DNA of 61,182 nt from Corynebacterium kefirresidentii (GCA_002154655.1 NGUZ01000014.1:1-61182), one strand, 5' to 3'; positions 44,892-54,337 are shown, counted from the stretch's first letter. The notes: generated by a model from the letters alone, not told the origin. A program made the numbers and translations.

Positions 44892-46171
44892 CGCAGGCGA
44901 TGGCCCACGAAGCCGGCGGCGAGGGTGTTGCCGGAAGATTGGTCGATGAGCAGGAAGTTGCCCACCGCACCACGGGCGGCGTAGTCCTCGACGGGGAGCT
45001 CGGCTTGGGTTTGGACGGTGATGTGGGCGATATCGTTCATGGCGACAGACTCGGGGTCTTCCACATCGGAGACGCCATCGAGGTCCAGGGTGCGGGTGAT
45101 GGCGGCGATGCGGGCCTTGACCAGGGAGGAACCGTAGCGCAGCTTTAGCATCTGTCCGGGCTTGATGTCCTTTTCGGTCAGGCCGACCACCGTGGCGTCG
45201 AATTCGCGGCTGGCCGCGGGGCGTTGGGACCCAGCGATGAGATCGCCGCGGGCGAGATCGATGTCGTCGGCAAGCAAGAGCGTCACGGAGTCGCCGGTGG
45301 CGGCGGAGTCGGCGGGGCCGTCGGCAGTGTCAATCTGGGTGATGGTGCTGGTGCGGCCTTCGGGCAGGTGGACCTCATCGCCCACGGAGATGGACCCCGC
45401 CTTCACGCGGCCGGTATAGCCGCGGTAATCGGAGGCGTGCTCGCGGATGACGTACTGGATGGGGAAACGGAAGTCCAGCTCATCGGCGCGGCCGGTGGCC
45501 ACGGGGACGGTCTCGAGCACCTCGAGGACGGTCGGTCCGGTGTACCAGGGCATATTAGAGGAACGCTCAACCACGTTATCGCCCTTGAGCGCGGAAATCG
45601 GCACCACGGTGGTATCGGTGATGTCTAAGCGCGCGGCGATCTGGTTGAACTCAGACTCAATATCGCGAAAGACCTGCTCGTCGTAGTCCACGAGGTCAAT
45701 CTTGTTCACCGCGAGGACTACGTGGCGCACGCCGAGGAGGGCGGCGACGTTGAGGTGGCGGCGGGTTTGTTCGACGACGCCATGGCGGGCGTCGATAAGA
45801 AGCACCACTACCTGCGAGGTAGACATGCCGGTGACCGTATTGCGGGTGTACTGCACGTGCCCCGGGGTATCGGCGAGGATGAAGGTGCGCTTATCCGTGG
45901 CGAAGTAGCGGTAGGCCACGTCGATAGTGATGCCCTGCTCGCGCTCGGCACGCAGGCCGTCGACAAGCAAGGAAAGGTCCATGCCATCGAAGCCGCGATC
46001 GGTGGAGGTGCGCTCCATGGACTCGACCTGGTCCGCGAGCACGGACTTGGTGTCATAGAGCAGGCGGCCGACGAAGGTGGACTTGCCGTCATCGACAGAG
46101 CCGGCGGTGCACAGGCGCAGGGTATCGCGCTGCTTGAGGGCGCCGACATTCGGCGCGAGGGTGGTCGTCAT
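44888..46171 (-). CDS. cysN: Sulfate adenylyltransferase subunit 1 (GTPase)
   Basis: 427 aa. GTPase motifs GSVDDGKSTFVGRLLYDTKS (G1), DTPGHVQYTRN (G3), AVNKIDLVDYD (G4); beta-barrel domains follow. With CysD it makes APS from sulfate and ATP at the cost of GTP. No CysC (APS kinase) domain is fused, and none is nearby. ATG overlaps the cysD stop (ATGA). Confidence 0.95.
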   Translation of the reverse strand: MTTTLAPNVGALKQRDTLRLCTAGSVDDGKSTFVGRLLYDTKSVLADQVESMERTSTDRGFDGMDLSLLVDGLRAEREQGITIDVAYRYFATDKRTFILADTPGHVQYTRNTVTGMSTSQVVVLLIDARHGVVEQTRRHLNVAALLGVRHVVLAVNKIDLVDYDEQVFRDIESEFNQIAARLDITDTTVVPISALKGDNVVERSSNMPWYTGPTVLEVLETVPVATGRADELDFRFPIQYVIREHASDYRGYTGRVKAGSISVGDEVHLPEGRTSTITQIDTADGPADSAATGDSVTLLLADDIDLARGDLIAGSQRPAASREFDATVVGLTEKDIKPGQMLKLRYGSSLVKARIAAITRTLDLDGVSDVEDPESVAMNDIAHITVQTQAELPVEDYAARGAVGNFLLIDQSSGNTLAAGFVGHRLR

Positions 46172-47070
46172 CAGAAGTAGCCTTCCTTCTTGCGGTCCTC
46201 CATAGCGGACTCGGAGAGTTTGTCATCGGCGCGGGTGGCGCCGCGCTCAGAAAGGGTGGAAATGGAAATCTCCGCGAGCACCTCATCCGGCGTCGATGCC
46301 GTGGATTCCACGGCGCCGGTGCAGGACATATCGCCCACGGTGCGGTAGCGCACGGTGCGGGTTTCCAGCTCCTCGCCCTCGGCCGGGCCACCCCATTCAC
46401 CAGGGGCTAGCCACATGCCGTTGCGCTTGAATACCTCGCGCTCATGCGAGTAGTAAATGGAGGGCAGCTCGAGTTCGCGGGCGCCGATATATTCCCAAAT
46501 ATCGGACTCGGTCCAGTTGGAAATGGGGAATACGCGAACGTTTTCGCCGGCCATCTTGCCGCCGTTGTACAGATCCCAGAGCTCGGGGCGCTGGCGGCGA
46601 GGATCCCAGCCGCCGAAAGAATCGCGGATGGAGAAGATGCGCTCCTTGGCGCGGGCGCGCTCCTCATCGCGGCGGGCGCCGCCGCATACGGCGTCATACT
46701 CGCGCTCGGCGATGGTCTCTACCAGCGGCACCGACTGCAGCGGGTTGCGGGTACCATCGGGGCGCTCCTGCAGGTCGCCGCGGTCGATCCAATCCTGGAC
46801 GCGGGCGACGTGCAGGCGGGCACCAGATTCTTCCACGAGGCGGTCGCGGAAGTCGATGACCTCGGGGAAGTTATGCCCGGTATCGACGTGGAGGAGCTCG
46901 AACGGCACCGTGGCCGGCGCGAAGGCGCGGCGGGCCAGCTCGAAAACAACGACGGAGTCCTTGCCGCCAGAAAAGAGGATGCCTACCTTGTCGAATTGCC
47001 CGGCCACCTCGCGCAGGATGTGGATGGACTCGTTTTCAAGGTCTTTTAGGTGTGGAGAAAGTGTGCTCAT
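46171..47070 (-). CDS. cysD: Sulfate adenylyltransferase subunit 2
   Basis: 299 aa from ATG 47070 (MSTLSPHLKDLENESIHIL). Contains PP-loop GILFSGGKDSVVVFELARRAF, HVDTGHNFPEVIDFRD, and VCGGARRDEERARAKERIFSIRD. Adenylylates sulfate together with CysN. ATG overlaps the cysH stop (TAATG). Confidence 0.95.
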   Translation of the reverse strand: MSTLSPHLKDLENESIHILREVAGQFDKVGILFSGGKDSVVVFELARRAFAPATVPFELLHVDTGHNFPEVIDFRDRLVEESGARLHVARVQDWIDRGDLQERPDGTRNPLQSVPLVETIAEREYDAVCGGARRDEERARAKERIFSIRDSFGGWDPRRQRPELWDLYNGGKMAGENVRVFPISNWTESDIWEYIGARELELPSIYYSHEREVFKRNGMWLAPGEWGGPAEGEELETRTVRYRTVGDMSCTGAVESTASTPDEVLAEISISTLSERGATRADDKLSESAMEDRKKEGYF

Positions 47071-47867
47071 TATTCGTGTAACCCGCATTCTGTCTTGCCG
47101 TCTGCAAATACGCGCCCGGACCGGGCATCGTCGCCTTCGCCAACCGGGAAGGTCAGCGGGGCGCAGCCGATGGAGCGGTATCCCTGCAGGGTAAGTGGGT
47201 GGATGATGAGGCCGTTGTCCTCGATATAGCGGTCCGTATCGTCCAAATCCCAGGTGATGATGGGCGAGATCTTCAACCGACCGGTGCGGTCGAGGCTCAG
47301 CGCCGGGGCGCTAGCGCGGTGCTCGGAATCAGCGCGGCGCAGGCCGGTGACCCAGCCGGCATACGGGTCCATCGCCATATTCAGCGGCTCGACTTTGCGC
47401 ATGCGGTTATAGGCCGCGGTATCGCGGGCATAAAGGCGCGGGCCGTAGACCTCGTCTTGTTCCTCTGGGCTCAATAGCGGCAGCACCCGCACTAGGGGCA
47501 GGTCCGAGTAATGCTTTTCTACCTCATCGGCCACCTGGAGGGTTTCCGGGAAGTGCCAGCCGGTATCGATAAACAGCAGATCCGCATCGAGCCCGGCGCA
47601 GTGGGCGAGCTCGGCCAAGACCGTATTTTCCATGGACATGGTCACCGCAAGGCGGCCGGGAGCATGCTCGGCGGCCCATTCGGTGATGGTTTCGGCAGGG
47701 GCATCGTGCAGCTTATCCGCCCACTGGTCCACCAATTGCTGGTTGCGCGCGGCTACCTCGGCGTCCAGCGGCGCGGTATCCCGCGTGCCTTCCGGGGAGA
47801 TGCTGGGGTCACGGTAGTTCTTGCCACCGTCCAGCAGGTTCGTTGTTGGGTTCATGCCGTCACACAT
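47070..47867 (-). CDS. cysH: APS/PAPS reductase-family protein lacking Fe-S cysteines
   Basis: 265 aa from ATG 47867 (GGAG nine bases upstream; ATG 47855 is an alternative). Family features: TMSMENTVLAELAHCAG (PP-loop like), FIDTGWHFPET, RMRKVEPLNMAM, GLRRADSEHRA, and C-terminal KTECGLHE with the catalytic Cys. APS reductases carry CC before RKVEPL and CxxC near SIGCAP. Here these read AYNRMRKVEPL and SIGCAPLTF, so only one of four cluster Cys remains. It therefore resembles cluster-free PAPS or APS reductases. No APS kinase gene is nearby to make PAPS. Confidence 0.85.
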   Translation of the reverse strand: MCDGMNPTTNLLDGGKNYRDPSISPEGTRDTAPLDAEVAARNQQLVDQWADKLHDAPAETITEWAAEHAPGRLAVTMSMENTVLAELAHCAGLDADLLFIDTGWHFPETLQVADEVEKHYSDLPLVRVLPLLSPEEQDEVYGPRLYARDTAAYNRMRKVEPLNMAMDPYAGWVTGLRRADSEHRASAPALSLDRTGRLKISPIITWDLDDTDRYIEDNGLIIHPLTLQGYRSIGCAPLTFPVGEGDDARSGRVFADGKTECGLHE

Positions 47868-47974
47868 TAGGCAAAACTCCAAGGCGGTGCAGGAGATTAT
47901 GTGCGAAAAGCCGCTGAGCTTGGCGGGAGCTGCGAATAAAAAGTTTCCAATCCGTACCAAGCGGACTAGATTTA

Positions 47975-47990
47975 CAGACAAGACAGTCTA
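47975..47990. promoter_or_regulatory. Candidate McbR operator between cysH and the fpr remnant
   Basis: CAGAC-N6-GTCTA, one mismatch to the McbR consensus TAGAC-N6-GTCTA. McbR (TetR-type) represses methionine and cysteine genes in C. glutamicum. It sits in the divergent promoter region. Confidence 0.5.
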
Positions 47991-48028
47991 TTGCGGGGTG
48001 GCTACACCCCACACGAGGAGGCACTTCC

Positions 48029-48448
48029 ATGCAGCGTATAGCCATCATCGGGGAAGGGGCAGCAGCCCTATCCACCGCCGAGAAGCTTATCAGTGCCGGC
48101 ACGTGTGTGGACCTCATTACTCAACGTACCGCACCATTCGGTCTACTTCGACGCTTTGCCGGCCTCGCAGGCGTGCTTGCCGACGCCGTCTCAGGATCCC
48201 ACTGCGGCCTCGGCACCACTCCCCGGCTCCGTCTCATCGGCAACGTGCGCGTAGGGCCCGACGGCGATATCACCCATAACGAAATCCACCGCCTTTCTGC
48301 CGCCGGCGACCGCGATCTGCTCATTCTCGAGCTCAAGGCCCGAGGCGTCGCCGTAACTACCTGGGAAGGGCTGTGCGCTCCCCTCGAAGACTTCGAGGAT
48401 TGGCACCGCGTCATCACCCGCGCGCAGCTGGCGCATGTGGGGATTTAA
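48029..48448 (+). CDS. Ferredoxin-NADP reductase remnant (N- and C-terminal parts only)
   Basis: 139 aa with a strong RBS (GAGGAGG). Residues 1-75 match the FAD-binding start of FprA-type adrenodoxin reductases (RIAIIGEGAAALSTAEKL; TAPFGLLRRFAGLAG; RLRLIGNVRVG). Residues 85-139 match only their C-terminal tail (LLILELKARGVAVTTWEG). About 300 central residues, including the NADPH domain, are missing in frame. No catalytic function is expected. In C. glutamicum an fpr2 gene is close to the cysIXHDNYZ cluster, which supports the identity. Confidence 0.65.
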   Translation: MQRIAIIGEGAAALSTAEKLISAGTCVDLITQRTAPFGLLRRFAGLAGVLADAVSGSHCGLGTTPRLRLIGNVRVGPDGDITHNEIHRLSAAGDRDLLILELKARGVAVTTWEGLCAPLEDFEDWHRVITRAQLAHVGI

Positions 48449-48533
48449 AGGAAGACTCAGACTAGCGCCCCGCTCACCCTAGATATAAACTTGCACGGCT
48501 ACCCAGCCACGGCAAGGAAAGGGGCGCGAGTCC

Positions 48534-50276
48534 ATGGATCTGGTTCGCATTCTCATACGACGGTCGGCACCATATACGCCGTATTTCATAGCAGTGCTCG
48601 TGCTTCAGGCCCTCTCCACGGCCGCCACACTCTATCTCCCATCGCTCAATGCCAAGATCATTGATGAAGGCGTGGCCCAAGGCGATGTGGATTTCATTTG
48701 GCACACCGGTGGGATCATGCTTGCCGTTGCTTTTGCCCAAGTCATCACCGCCATTGGCGCCGTATGGTGCGGCAGCCGCACCGCCATGGGCGTAGGCAGA
48801 GATTTACGCAGCCAAGTTTTTCGCCACGTCAATTCCTTGTCTACTGAGGATATGGGCCGCTTTGGCACTCCTACGCTTATCACCCGTGGCACCAATGACG
48901 TCCAGCAGGTGCAAATGGTCTATATGATGATGCTCAACTTCATGGTGACCGCGCCGATTATGTCCATCGGCGGCATTATCATGGCCATGCGCGAAGACGC
49001 CGGGCTGTCCTGGCTGGTGTGGGTGTCCGTGGCAGTATTGCTTGGCACAATTTCCGTCATCATTGCCCGTCTCATGCCACTCTTTCGTATCATGCAGGAC
49101 AAGCTGGATGCCATCAATGGCACCCTGCGCGAGCAAATTACCGGCATCCGCGTGGTGCGCGCCTTCGTGCGTGAGGCCTATGAAACCGAGCGATTTACCC
49201 AAGCCAATAAGGAAATTACCCGCCTGTCCCTGAACATTGGCCGCCTTTTCGTGGTGATGTTCCCGCTCATTACGGTGATCCTCAACGTGGCCACGGGCGC
49301 GGTGCTGTGGTTTGGTGGCCATCGCGTAGACGGGGGATTGGTCAATGTCGGATCCCTCACCGCATTCTTGCAATATCTGCTCCAAATTCTCGCTGCGGTA
49401 ATGATGGGAACATTCATGGCGATGATGCTTCCGCGCGCCATCATTTGCGCCCGCCGCATCACTGAAGTACTCAACCATGAGCCGTCCATTACCCCGCCGG
49501 AGTCCACCACAACCCCGGAGACGTCCACCGGTACGGTGGAATTTCGCAATGTCAGCTTTTCCTATAGCGGCGCAGAGGCACCGGTGCTAGAGGATATTTC
49601 CTTTACCGCGCAGCCCGGAACTACCACGGCCATCATCGGCTCGACCGGCTCGGGCAAAACCACCCTAATTTCCCTTATCCCGCGCCTATATGTTCCGACG
49701 GAAGGCCAGGTGCTTATCGACGCCACCCCGACGACCTCCCTGGCCCGCCAGGACATCGTCCAGCGCGTGTCCCTCGTTCCGCAAAAGGCTTACCTTTTCA
49801 GTGGAACGGTCGCTTCCAACCTGCGCCTTGGCCGCCCCGAAGCCACCGATGAGGAGCTCTGGGAGGCACTGCGCGTAGCCCAGGCTGATTTCGTGGAGGA
49901 CCTAGACATGCCTATCGCTCAAGGCGGCACCAATGTCTCCGGCGGCCAGCGCCAACGCCTATCCATCGCGCGCATGCTGGTCGCCCGCCCGCTGGTTTAC
50001 CTCTTTGATGATTCCTTTTCCGCGCTGGACGTGGCTACCGACGCCAAGGTGCGCGCCGCAATGCAGGCTTCCTTCGCACAACGTGAGCAACCGGTGACCA
50101 GCATAATCGTCGCCCAGCGCGTGGCATCCATTCGCGATGCCGACCAAATCCTGGTACTCGATGCCGGCCGCATTGTTGACCGCGGCACGCACGAGGAGCT
50201 CCTTGGGCGTTGCGCTGTGTACCAAGAAATTGTTGATTCCCAAGAAACCGCCGCTGCTGCAGGAGGCGCGAACTAA
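48534..50276 (+). CDS. ABC exporter half-transporter, first subunit
   Basis: 580 aa. Six membrane helices in residues 1-310, then an ATPase domain: Walker A IIGSTGSGKTTLISLI, Q-loop VSLVPQKAYLFSG, signature NVSGGQRQRLSIARML, Walker B LVYLFDDSFSALDV. The residue after Walker B is Asp (LFDD), not the catalytic Glu, typical of the degenerate side of heterodimers. Overlaps the next gene (TAATG). Confidence 0.92.
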   Translation: MDLVRILIRRSAPYTPYFIAVLVLQALSTAATLYLPSLNAKIIDEGVAQGDVDFIWHTGGIMLAVAFAQVITAIGAVWCGSRTAMGVGRDLRSQVFRHVNSLSTEDMGRFGTPTLITRGTNDVQQVQMVYMMMLNFMVTAPIMSIGGIIMAMREDAGLSWLVWVSVAVLLGTISVIIARLMPLFRIMQDKLDAINGTLREQITGIRVVRAFVREAYETERFTQANKEITRLSLNIGRLFVVMFPLITVILNVATGAVLWFGGHRVDGGLVNVGSLTAFLQYLLQILAAVMMGTFMAMMLPRAIICARRITEVLNHEPSITPPESTTTPETSTGTVEFRNVSFSYSGAEAPVLEDISFTAQPGTTTAIIGSTGSGKTTLISLIPRLYVPTEGQVLIDATPTTSLARQDIVQRVSLVPQKAYLFSGTVASNLRLGRPEATDEELWEALRVAQADFVEDLDMPIAQGGTNVSGGQRQRLSIARMLVARPLVYLFDDSFSALDVATDAKVRAAMQASFAQREQPVTSIIVAQRVASIRDADQILVLDAGRIVDRGTHEELLGRCAVYQEIVDSQETAAAAGGAN

Positions 50277-52213
50277 TGGCTGAAAATACCGCCTCCACCG
50301 CCGAGTCCACGGAGCACTCCACCGGCCCCATGGGCGAATCTGCTCCGCGCCAAGCCAAGAACTTTTGGCCCTCCATCAAGCGCCTCTTTTCCTTGCTTGC
50401 CCCGTTTAAGCGCAGCCTATGGGCCGTAGCAGCGATGAATATTGTCTGTATCTTTTTGGCAGTTGTGGCACCCAAGGTCATGGGCAAGGCCATGGATGTC
50501 ATCTTCGCCGGAGTTATCTCCCGTAACCTTCCTGCCGATATAACCGCCCAACAAGCCATCGATGGCATGCGTGCGCAAGGACAGGACCGCTTTGCTGACA
50601 TGGCCTCCGCTATGGACTTCATCCCTGGCCACGGTATTGACTTTCAGCGCTTGGGTACGCTCATCATTGCCGTTATCGCAATGTATATCGTCTCTTCCGG
50701 CTTCCAATGGTGGCAGGGGGCCATCCTCAATAAGGTGAGCATGGATACCGTATTTGACCTGCGCGAGCGCGTTGAAGCGAAGGTGAACGCGCTGCCGCTG
50801 AACTACTTTGATTCCCAGCAGCGCGGCGATATCCTCTCGCGCACCACCAATGACATCGACAACGTGCAGCAGGCACTGCAGCAAGCACTCTCGCAGCTGT
50901 TTTATAACGCGCTTTTGGTCATTGGCATCACCATCATGATGTTTAGTGTTTCCTGGCAGCTCGCACTGGTTGCTCTCCTAGCTCTGCCGCTTACCGCACT
51001 AGTCATCGGGGTCATCGGTGGACGCTCACAGCGCCAATTCAAAACGCAATGGCGCTCTACCGGACAGCTCAATGGCCAGGTAGAAGAATCCTTCTCCGGC
51101 CATGACCTTGCCATCGTCTTCGGCCGCACAGAAGCAATGACGGAGGAATTCGACCAGCGAAACGAAGAGCTCTATCGCTCTGCGGCAAAGGCACAATTCC
51201 TCTCCGGCATCATGATGCCGATCATGCAGTTCCTGTCCTATCTGTCCTACGTTGCCATCGCGGTATTGGGTGGCCTGAGCGTGGCTAATGGCCACATGAC
51301 TTTGGGCGCAGCCACTGCGTTTATCCAGTATTCTCGCGAGTTCAACCAGCCGCTGGGCCAGCTTGGTGGCATGATGCAGCAGGTCCAATCCGGCGTAGCC
51401 TCGGCCGAACGCGTCTTTGAGCTTCTCGACGCCGAAGAACAAGCCCCTGACACCACCAACGAGGATCTCCCCGGCCGCGCCCAGGGTCTCGTTGAATTCC
51501 AAGACGTTGATTTCTCCTACTCGGAGGATAAGGAACTTATCACCGGCCTCAACCTGCGCGTGGAGCCCGGCCAGACCGCGGCCATTGTCGGCCCCACCGG
51601 CGCTGGTAAAACCACCTTGGTCAACCTGCTCATGCGCTTTTATGAATTAGACGGCGGTCAGATTCTCATTGACGGGCACGATATCTCCCGTATGCCCCGC
51701 CAGACGCTGCGCTCCCAGGTGGGCATGGTGCTCCAGGACGCTGTGCTCTTCAAGGGTTCGATCATGGAAAACATCCGCTACGGCTGCTTGGACGCAACGG
51801 ACGAAGAGGTCATCGCCGCTGCAAAGGCAACTTATGTGGACCGCTTCGTGCACGCCCTGCCCGATGGTTATGACACCATCATCGACCAAGACGGTGGTGC
51901 TATCTCAGCCGGCGAGCGCCAGCTCATAACCATCGCCCGCGCTTTCTTGGCCCAACCCGCGCTACTCATCCTCGATGAAGCAACCTCTTCAGTCGATACT
52001 CGCACCGAAGTACTCGTCCAACAAGCAATGAACGCGCTGCGCGCGGATCGCACTTCTTTTGTCATTGCTCACCGCTTGTCCACCATTCGCGATGCTGACC
52101 TCATCCTCGTTATGGAAAACGGCACCATCGTCGAACAGGGCTCGCACGACGATCTCCTTGAAACCCAGGGCGCATATTGGCGGCTACATCAGTCCCAGTT
52201 CGCCCAAGGCTAA
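50276..52213 (+). CDS. ABC exporter half-transporter, second subunit
   Basis: 645 aa. An N-terminal extension, six membrane helices (about 40-340), then the ATPase: Walker A VGPTGAGKTTLVNLL, signature SAGERQLITIARAF, Walker B LLILDEATSSVD with catalytic Glu. Likely the active partner of a heterodimeric multidrug/lipid/peptide exporter with the gene before it. Start overlaps by one base. Confidence 0.92.
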   Translation: MAENTASTAESTEHSTGPMGESAPRQAKNFWPSIKRLFSLLAPFKRSLWAVAAMNIVCIFLAVVAPKVMGKAMDVIFAGVISRNLPADITAQQAIDGMRAQGQDRFADMASAMDFIPGHGIDFQRLGTLIIAVIAMYIVSSGFQWWQGAILNKVSMDTVFDLRERVEAKVNALPLNYFDSQQRGDILSRTTNDIDNVQQALQQALSQLFYNALLVIGITIMMFSVSWQLALVALLALPLTALVIGVIGGRSQRQFKTQWRSTGQLNGQVEESFSGHDLAIVFGRTEAMTEEFDQRNEELYRSAAKAQFLSGIMMPIMQFLSYLSYVAIAVLGGLSVANGHMTLGAATAFIQYSREFNQPLGQLGGMMQQVQSGVASAERVFELLDAEEQAPDTTNEDLPGRAQGLVEFQDVDFSYSEDKELITGLNLRVEPGQTAAIVGPTGAGKTTLVNLLMRFYELDGGQILIDGHDISRMPRQTLRSQVGMVLQDAVLFKGSIMENIRYGCLDATDEEVIAAAKATYVDRFVHALPDGYDTIIDQDGGAISAGERQLITIARAFLAQPALLILDEATSSVDTRTEVLVQQAMNALRADRTSFVIAHRLSTIRDADLILVMENGTIVEQGSHDDLLETQGAYWRLHQSQFAQG

Positions 52214-52226
52214 AGGCTGCAGCCCG

Positions 52227-52856
52227 CTACCCACCTATATGCAATTGAACTTGGGGAGCGTTGAACCTATGACCGGTGAGGTTCACCAGCTCCATGGTGA
52301 CGTCCTCGAGCGCAATGTGATCCATGAGGGGGTCAGGAATGTTAGCGTCCGGAACTGAGTGTGGCTTGGGCACCCCCAGTTGGTCGAGCACATCGTTGAC
52401 GTTTTCGGCCCCTAGATCAATGTCCACCGGAATTGTTGGCGTATTTTCAACAGCAGGGGTGGCCCTCAGTCCCGAAGCGAGAACCGTGACCGGACCATCC
52501 GTCACGGTTGTCTCGGCGTCGCCAGTAGTCAATTTTCCCTGCCCCGTAGCGCCAGGAAGAGTCAAAGAAAGTCCGCGTGCCACCAACTTGTCACCCACGA
52601 GTTTCAAGGCTCGCTCTTCACCATTCACGGAAGGCACAGTCACAAGCGAAGCGCGTACGTTGCCAGTCAGTGTGACCTTGTCTGCGGTGACGATGCTGTG
52701 CTCCGACTGGGCTAAGGCCAAAGCTTCTTGGGCACTGGATTCCTCCGGGTCGCTTACGGCGCACACAACTGCTGCGGAGCATACCACAACGGCCGCACTA
52801 GCCTTTAGAGCAAGCGACGAATGGGACAACAACTGTTTGAAAGATTGAGTGCCCAT
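52227..52856 (-). CDS. Exported protein, third gene of the DUF6230/DUF6114 operon
   Basis: 209 aa. Signal-like N-terminus (SSLALKASAAVVVCSAAVVCAVS) then a beta-rich domain (LTGNVRASLVTVP, LTLPGATGQGKLTTG, TVLASGLRATP, MELVNLTGHRF). The repeating pattern of short strands resembles the DUF6230 protein upstream in size and style. No catalytic motif. It follows the DUF6114 gene by two bases, so one operon. Convergent with the ABC exporter, 13 bp away. Confidence 0.7.
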   Translation of the reverse strand: MGTQSFKQLLSHSSLALKASAAVVVCSAAVVCAVSDPEESSAQEALALAQSEHSIVTADKVTLTGNVRASLVTVPSVNGEERALKLVGDKLVARGLSLTLPGATGQGKLTTGDAETTVTDGPVTVLASGLRATPAVENTPTIPVDIDLGAENVNDVLDQLGVPKPHSVPDANIPDPLMDHIALEDVTMELVNLTGHRFNAPQVQLHIGG

Positions 52857-52858
52857 AC

Positions 52859-53371
52859 TCAGCCCTTTACCCTTCCCCGTTCTCTAGGCTGCCAAGCAAA
52901 GGTGAGTGCGCCGCCGATTATCCCCAAGAGCGAGCCGATAACAAACCCTCCAATATTGGAGGTCGGCAAAGCAACGATTGCAACTAGAATTCCCAGCACG
53001 CCAACGTAGGTTGCCGTTTCCTGCCTAAACCAAGCCCCTAAACCAAACATGATAAGTAGGGCACCGATGAGCAGGGTAGAAACACCGGAAACGGTAGAGA
53101 TCATCACCAGTAGATCCGAAATATGGATCGTTATATAGGCAGGGGCGGCGATAACTACCCCGGAAAGAATTAATAAAAGCCCGCCAGCGAAAGGACGCTT
53201 TTTCCGCCAAATTTTAAAGCGCTCCCACCTTCCACGCTTTTCCTCGCCAAGATTTCCTTCTTCCACGGTCTCTTCTTGCAATCCAGATTGGACATCACTG
53301 TCAGAGACCTTGTCTTTGTCCTCTACCACCGGCATGCTGAGGGTTTCTTCTTGCGAAGAACTAGCAGCCAT
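52859..53371 (-). CDS. DUF6114-family membrane protein
   Basis: 170 aa. A charged N-terminus (1-50), then RPFAGGLLLILSGVVIAAPAYITI and three more membrane helices. The RPFAGGLLLILSG start with short helices is the DUF6114 look known from actinomycetes, where these genes neighbour DUF6230. Function unknown. Overlaps the DUF6230 gene by 11 nt. Confidence 0.75.
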   Translation of the reverse strand: MAASSSQEETLSMPVVEDKDKVSDSDVQSGLQEETVEEGNLGEEKRGRWERFKIWRKKRPFAGGLLLILSGVVIAAPAYITIHISDLLVMISTVSGVSTLLIGALLIMFGLGAWFRQETATYVGVLGILVAIVALPTSNIGGFVIGSLLGIIGGALTFAWQPRERGRVKG

Positions 53372-53936
53372 TCTCGTGTCCTCTCTTTACATCCACGTTT
53401 ACGCCCTTTGCAGAAAGCTTTTCCGCCCCCACGGAGGTGGTGCGGATGTCATCTGCGCTCAATACCACCTTTTCGGAGTTCAGTCCCCACGCGCCAGGTG
53501 CTGCGCGATCATTTACTTGGTGCGCATCAATACCCACGTTGGCATTGGTCAGATCTAGTTGACCCTTGATGTCCGTTGCCCCAACCAGCAGGTTTCGCAC
53601 CTCAACACTGTTATCACCTTCGGCCCGCAACGCAAGAGTGGTCTCGCCGACGCCAGGAACGTCTGGAATCGTCGCCGACAAGCAAAGATTTGAAGCCAAG
53701 GCATGCTCGAACTTCAAACGCGCTGCAGGAACCGTTTCCTTAGCCATATCGTCCTTGTCCACAAAGATAGACAGCCCCTCGCCTTCCAAGTGACTCATGG
53801 AGACTTTAAAAAAAGTACCTGAAAGGGCCAGGTTTGCAGTCAAACCACCTTGCGCTACCGCAAATCCGGTTACACCAAAAGCCGCCAACCCAGCAGTCAG
53901 CGCCACCGCAAATTTTGGAATGCTTATTCTGCCCAT
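53361..53936 (-). CDS. DUF6230-family exported protein
   Basis: 191 aa from ATG 53936 (AGAAAGG upstream; upstream frame to 54023 is unlikely). Signal/anchor residues 5-30 (KFAVALTAGLAAFGVTGFAVAQGG), then repeated beta segments: LALSGTFFKVSMSHLEGEGL, LCLSATIPDVPGVGETTLAL, VRNLLVGATDIKGQLDLTNANVGID. This is the actinobacterial DUF6230 layout. The N-terminal signal and lack of Cys-lipobox suggest secretion. Start of the three-gene operon, divergent from MpaB1. Confidence 0.75.
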   Translation of the reverse strand: MGRISIPKFAVALTAGLAAFGVTGFAVAQGGLTANLALSGTFFKVSMSHLEGEGLSIFVDKDDMAKETVPAARLKFEHALASNLCLSATIPDVPGVGETTLALRAEGDNSVEVRNLLVGATDIKGQLDLTNANVGIDAHQVNDRAAPGAWGLNSEKVVLSADDIRTTSVGAEKLSAKGVNVDVKRGHENGC

Positions 53937-54321
53937 GAAGGGACCTTTCTCTAACAAAAATAACCTATGCAGAGCTAAGGCTTCCCGCCGCTCTCGCTGC
54001 TCTGAAGATCTCCATTGTGCCAAGAAGCCACGTGACCATTAAGACAATCACACAGCTAGCTCAAAATTGCCTTTACTAGTAATTTTTCACATTCTAACAC
54101 AAACTGAGACGTGGAACACGATCTTGCGCTCCCAATTGCATAATTCACCAAACCATCTAATAAATAGGCACACCCCTTCGCTTTCGGAACTTTGAAACGG
54201 AAGCGAGATCGGTCGCAATAAACCCCCAGCTCGGAAGATCGCACCCCCATAGACCTCGTCCACCCCAATAACATGCCCCTCGGTACCAGTTTGTGCTTCA
54301 CGCAACATAGAACCCCCTGTG

Positions 54322-54337
54322 TGTGATACGCTACACA
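54322..54337. promoter_or_regulatory. GlxR-like site upstream of MpaB1
   Basis: TGTGA-N6-ACACA. In reverse it reads TGTGT-N6-TCACA, one change from the GlxR (cAMP receptor) consensus TGTGA-N6-TCACA. It lies 36 bp before the oxygenase ATG. Confidence 0.5.
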
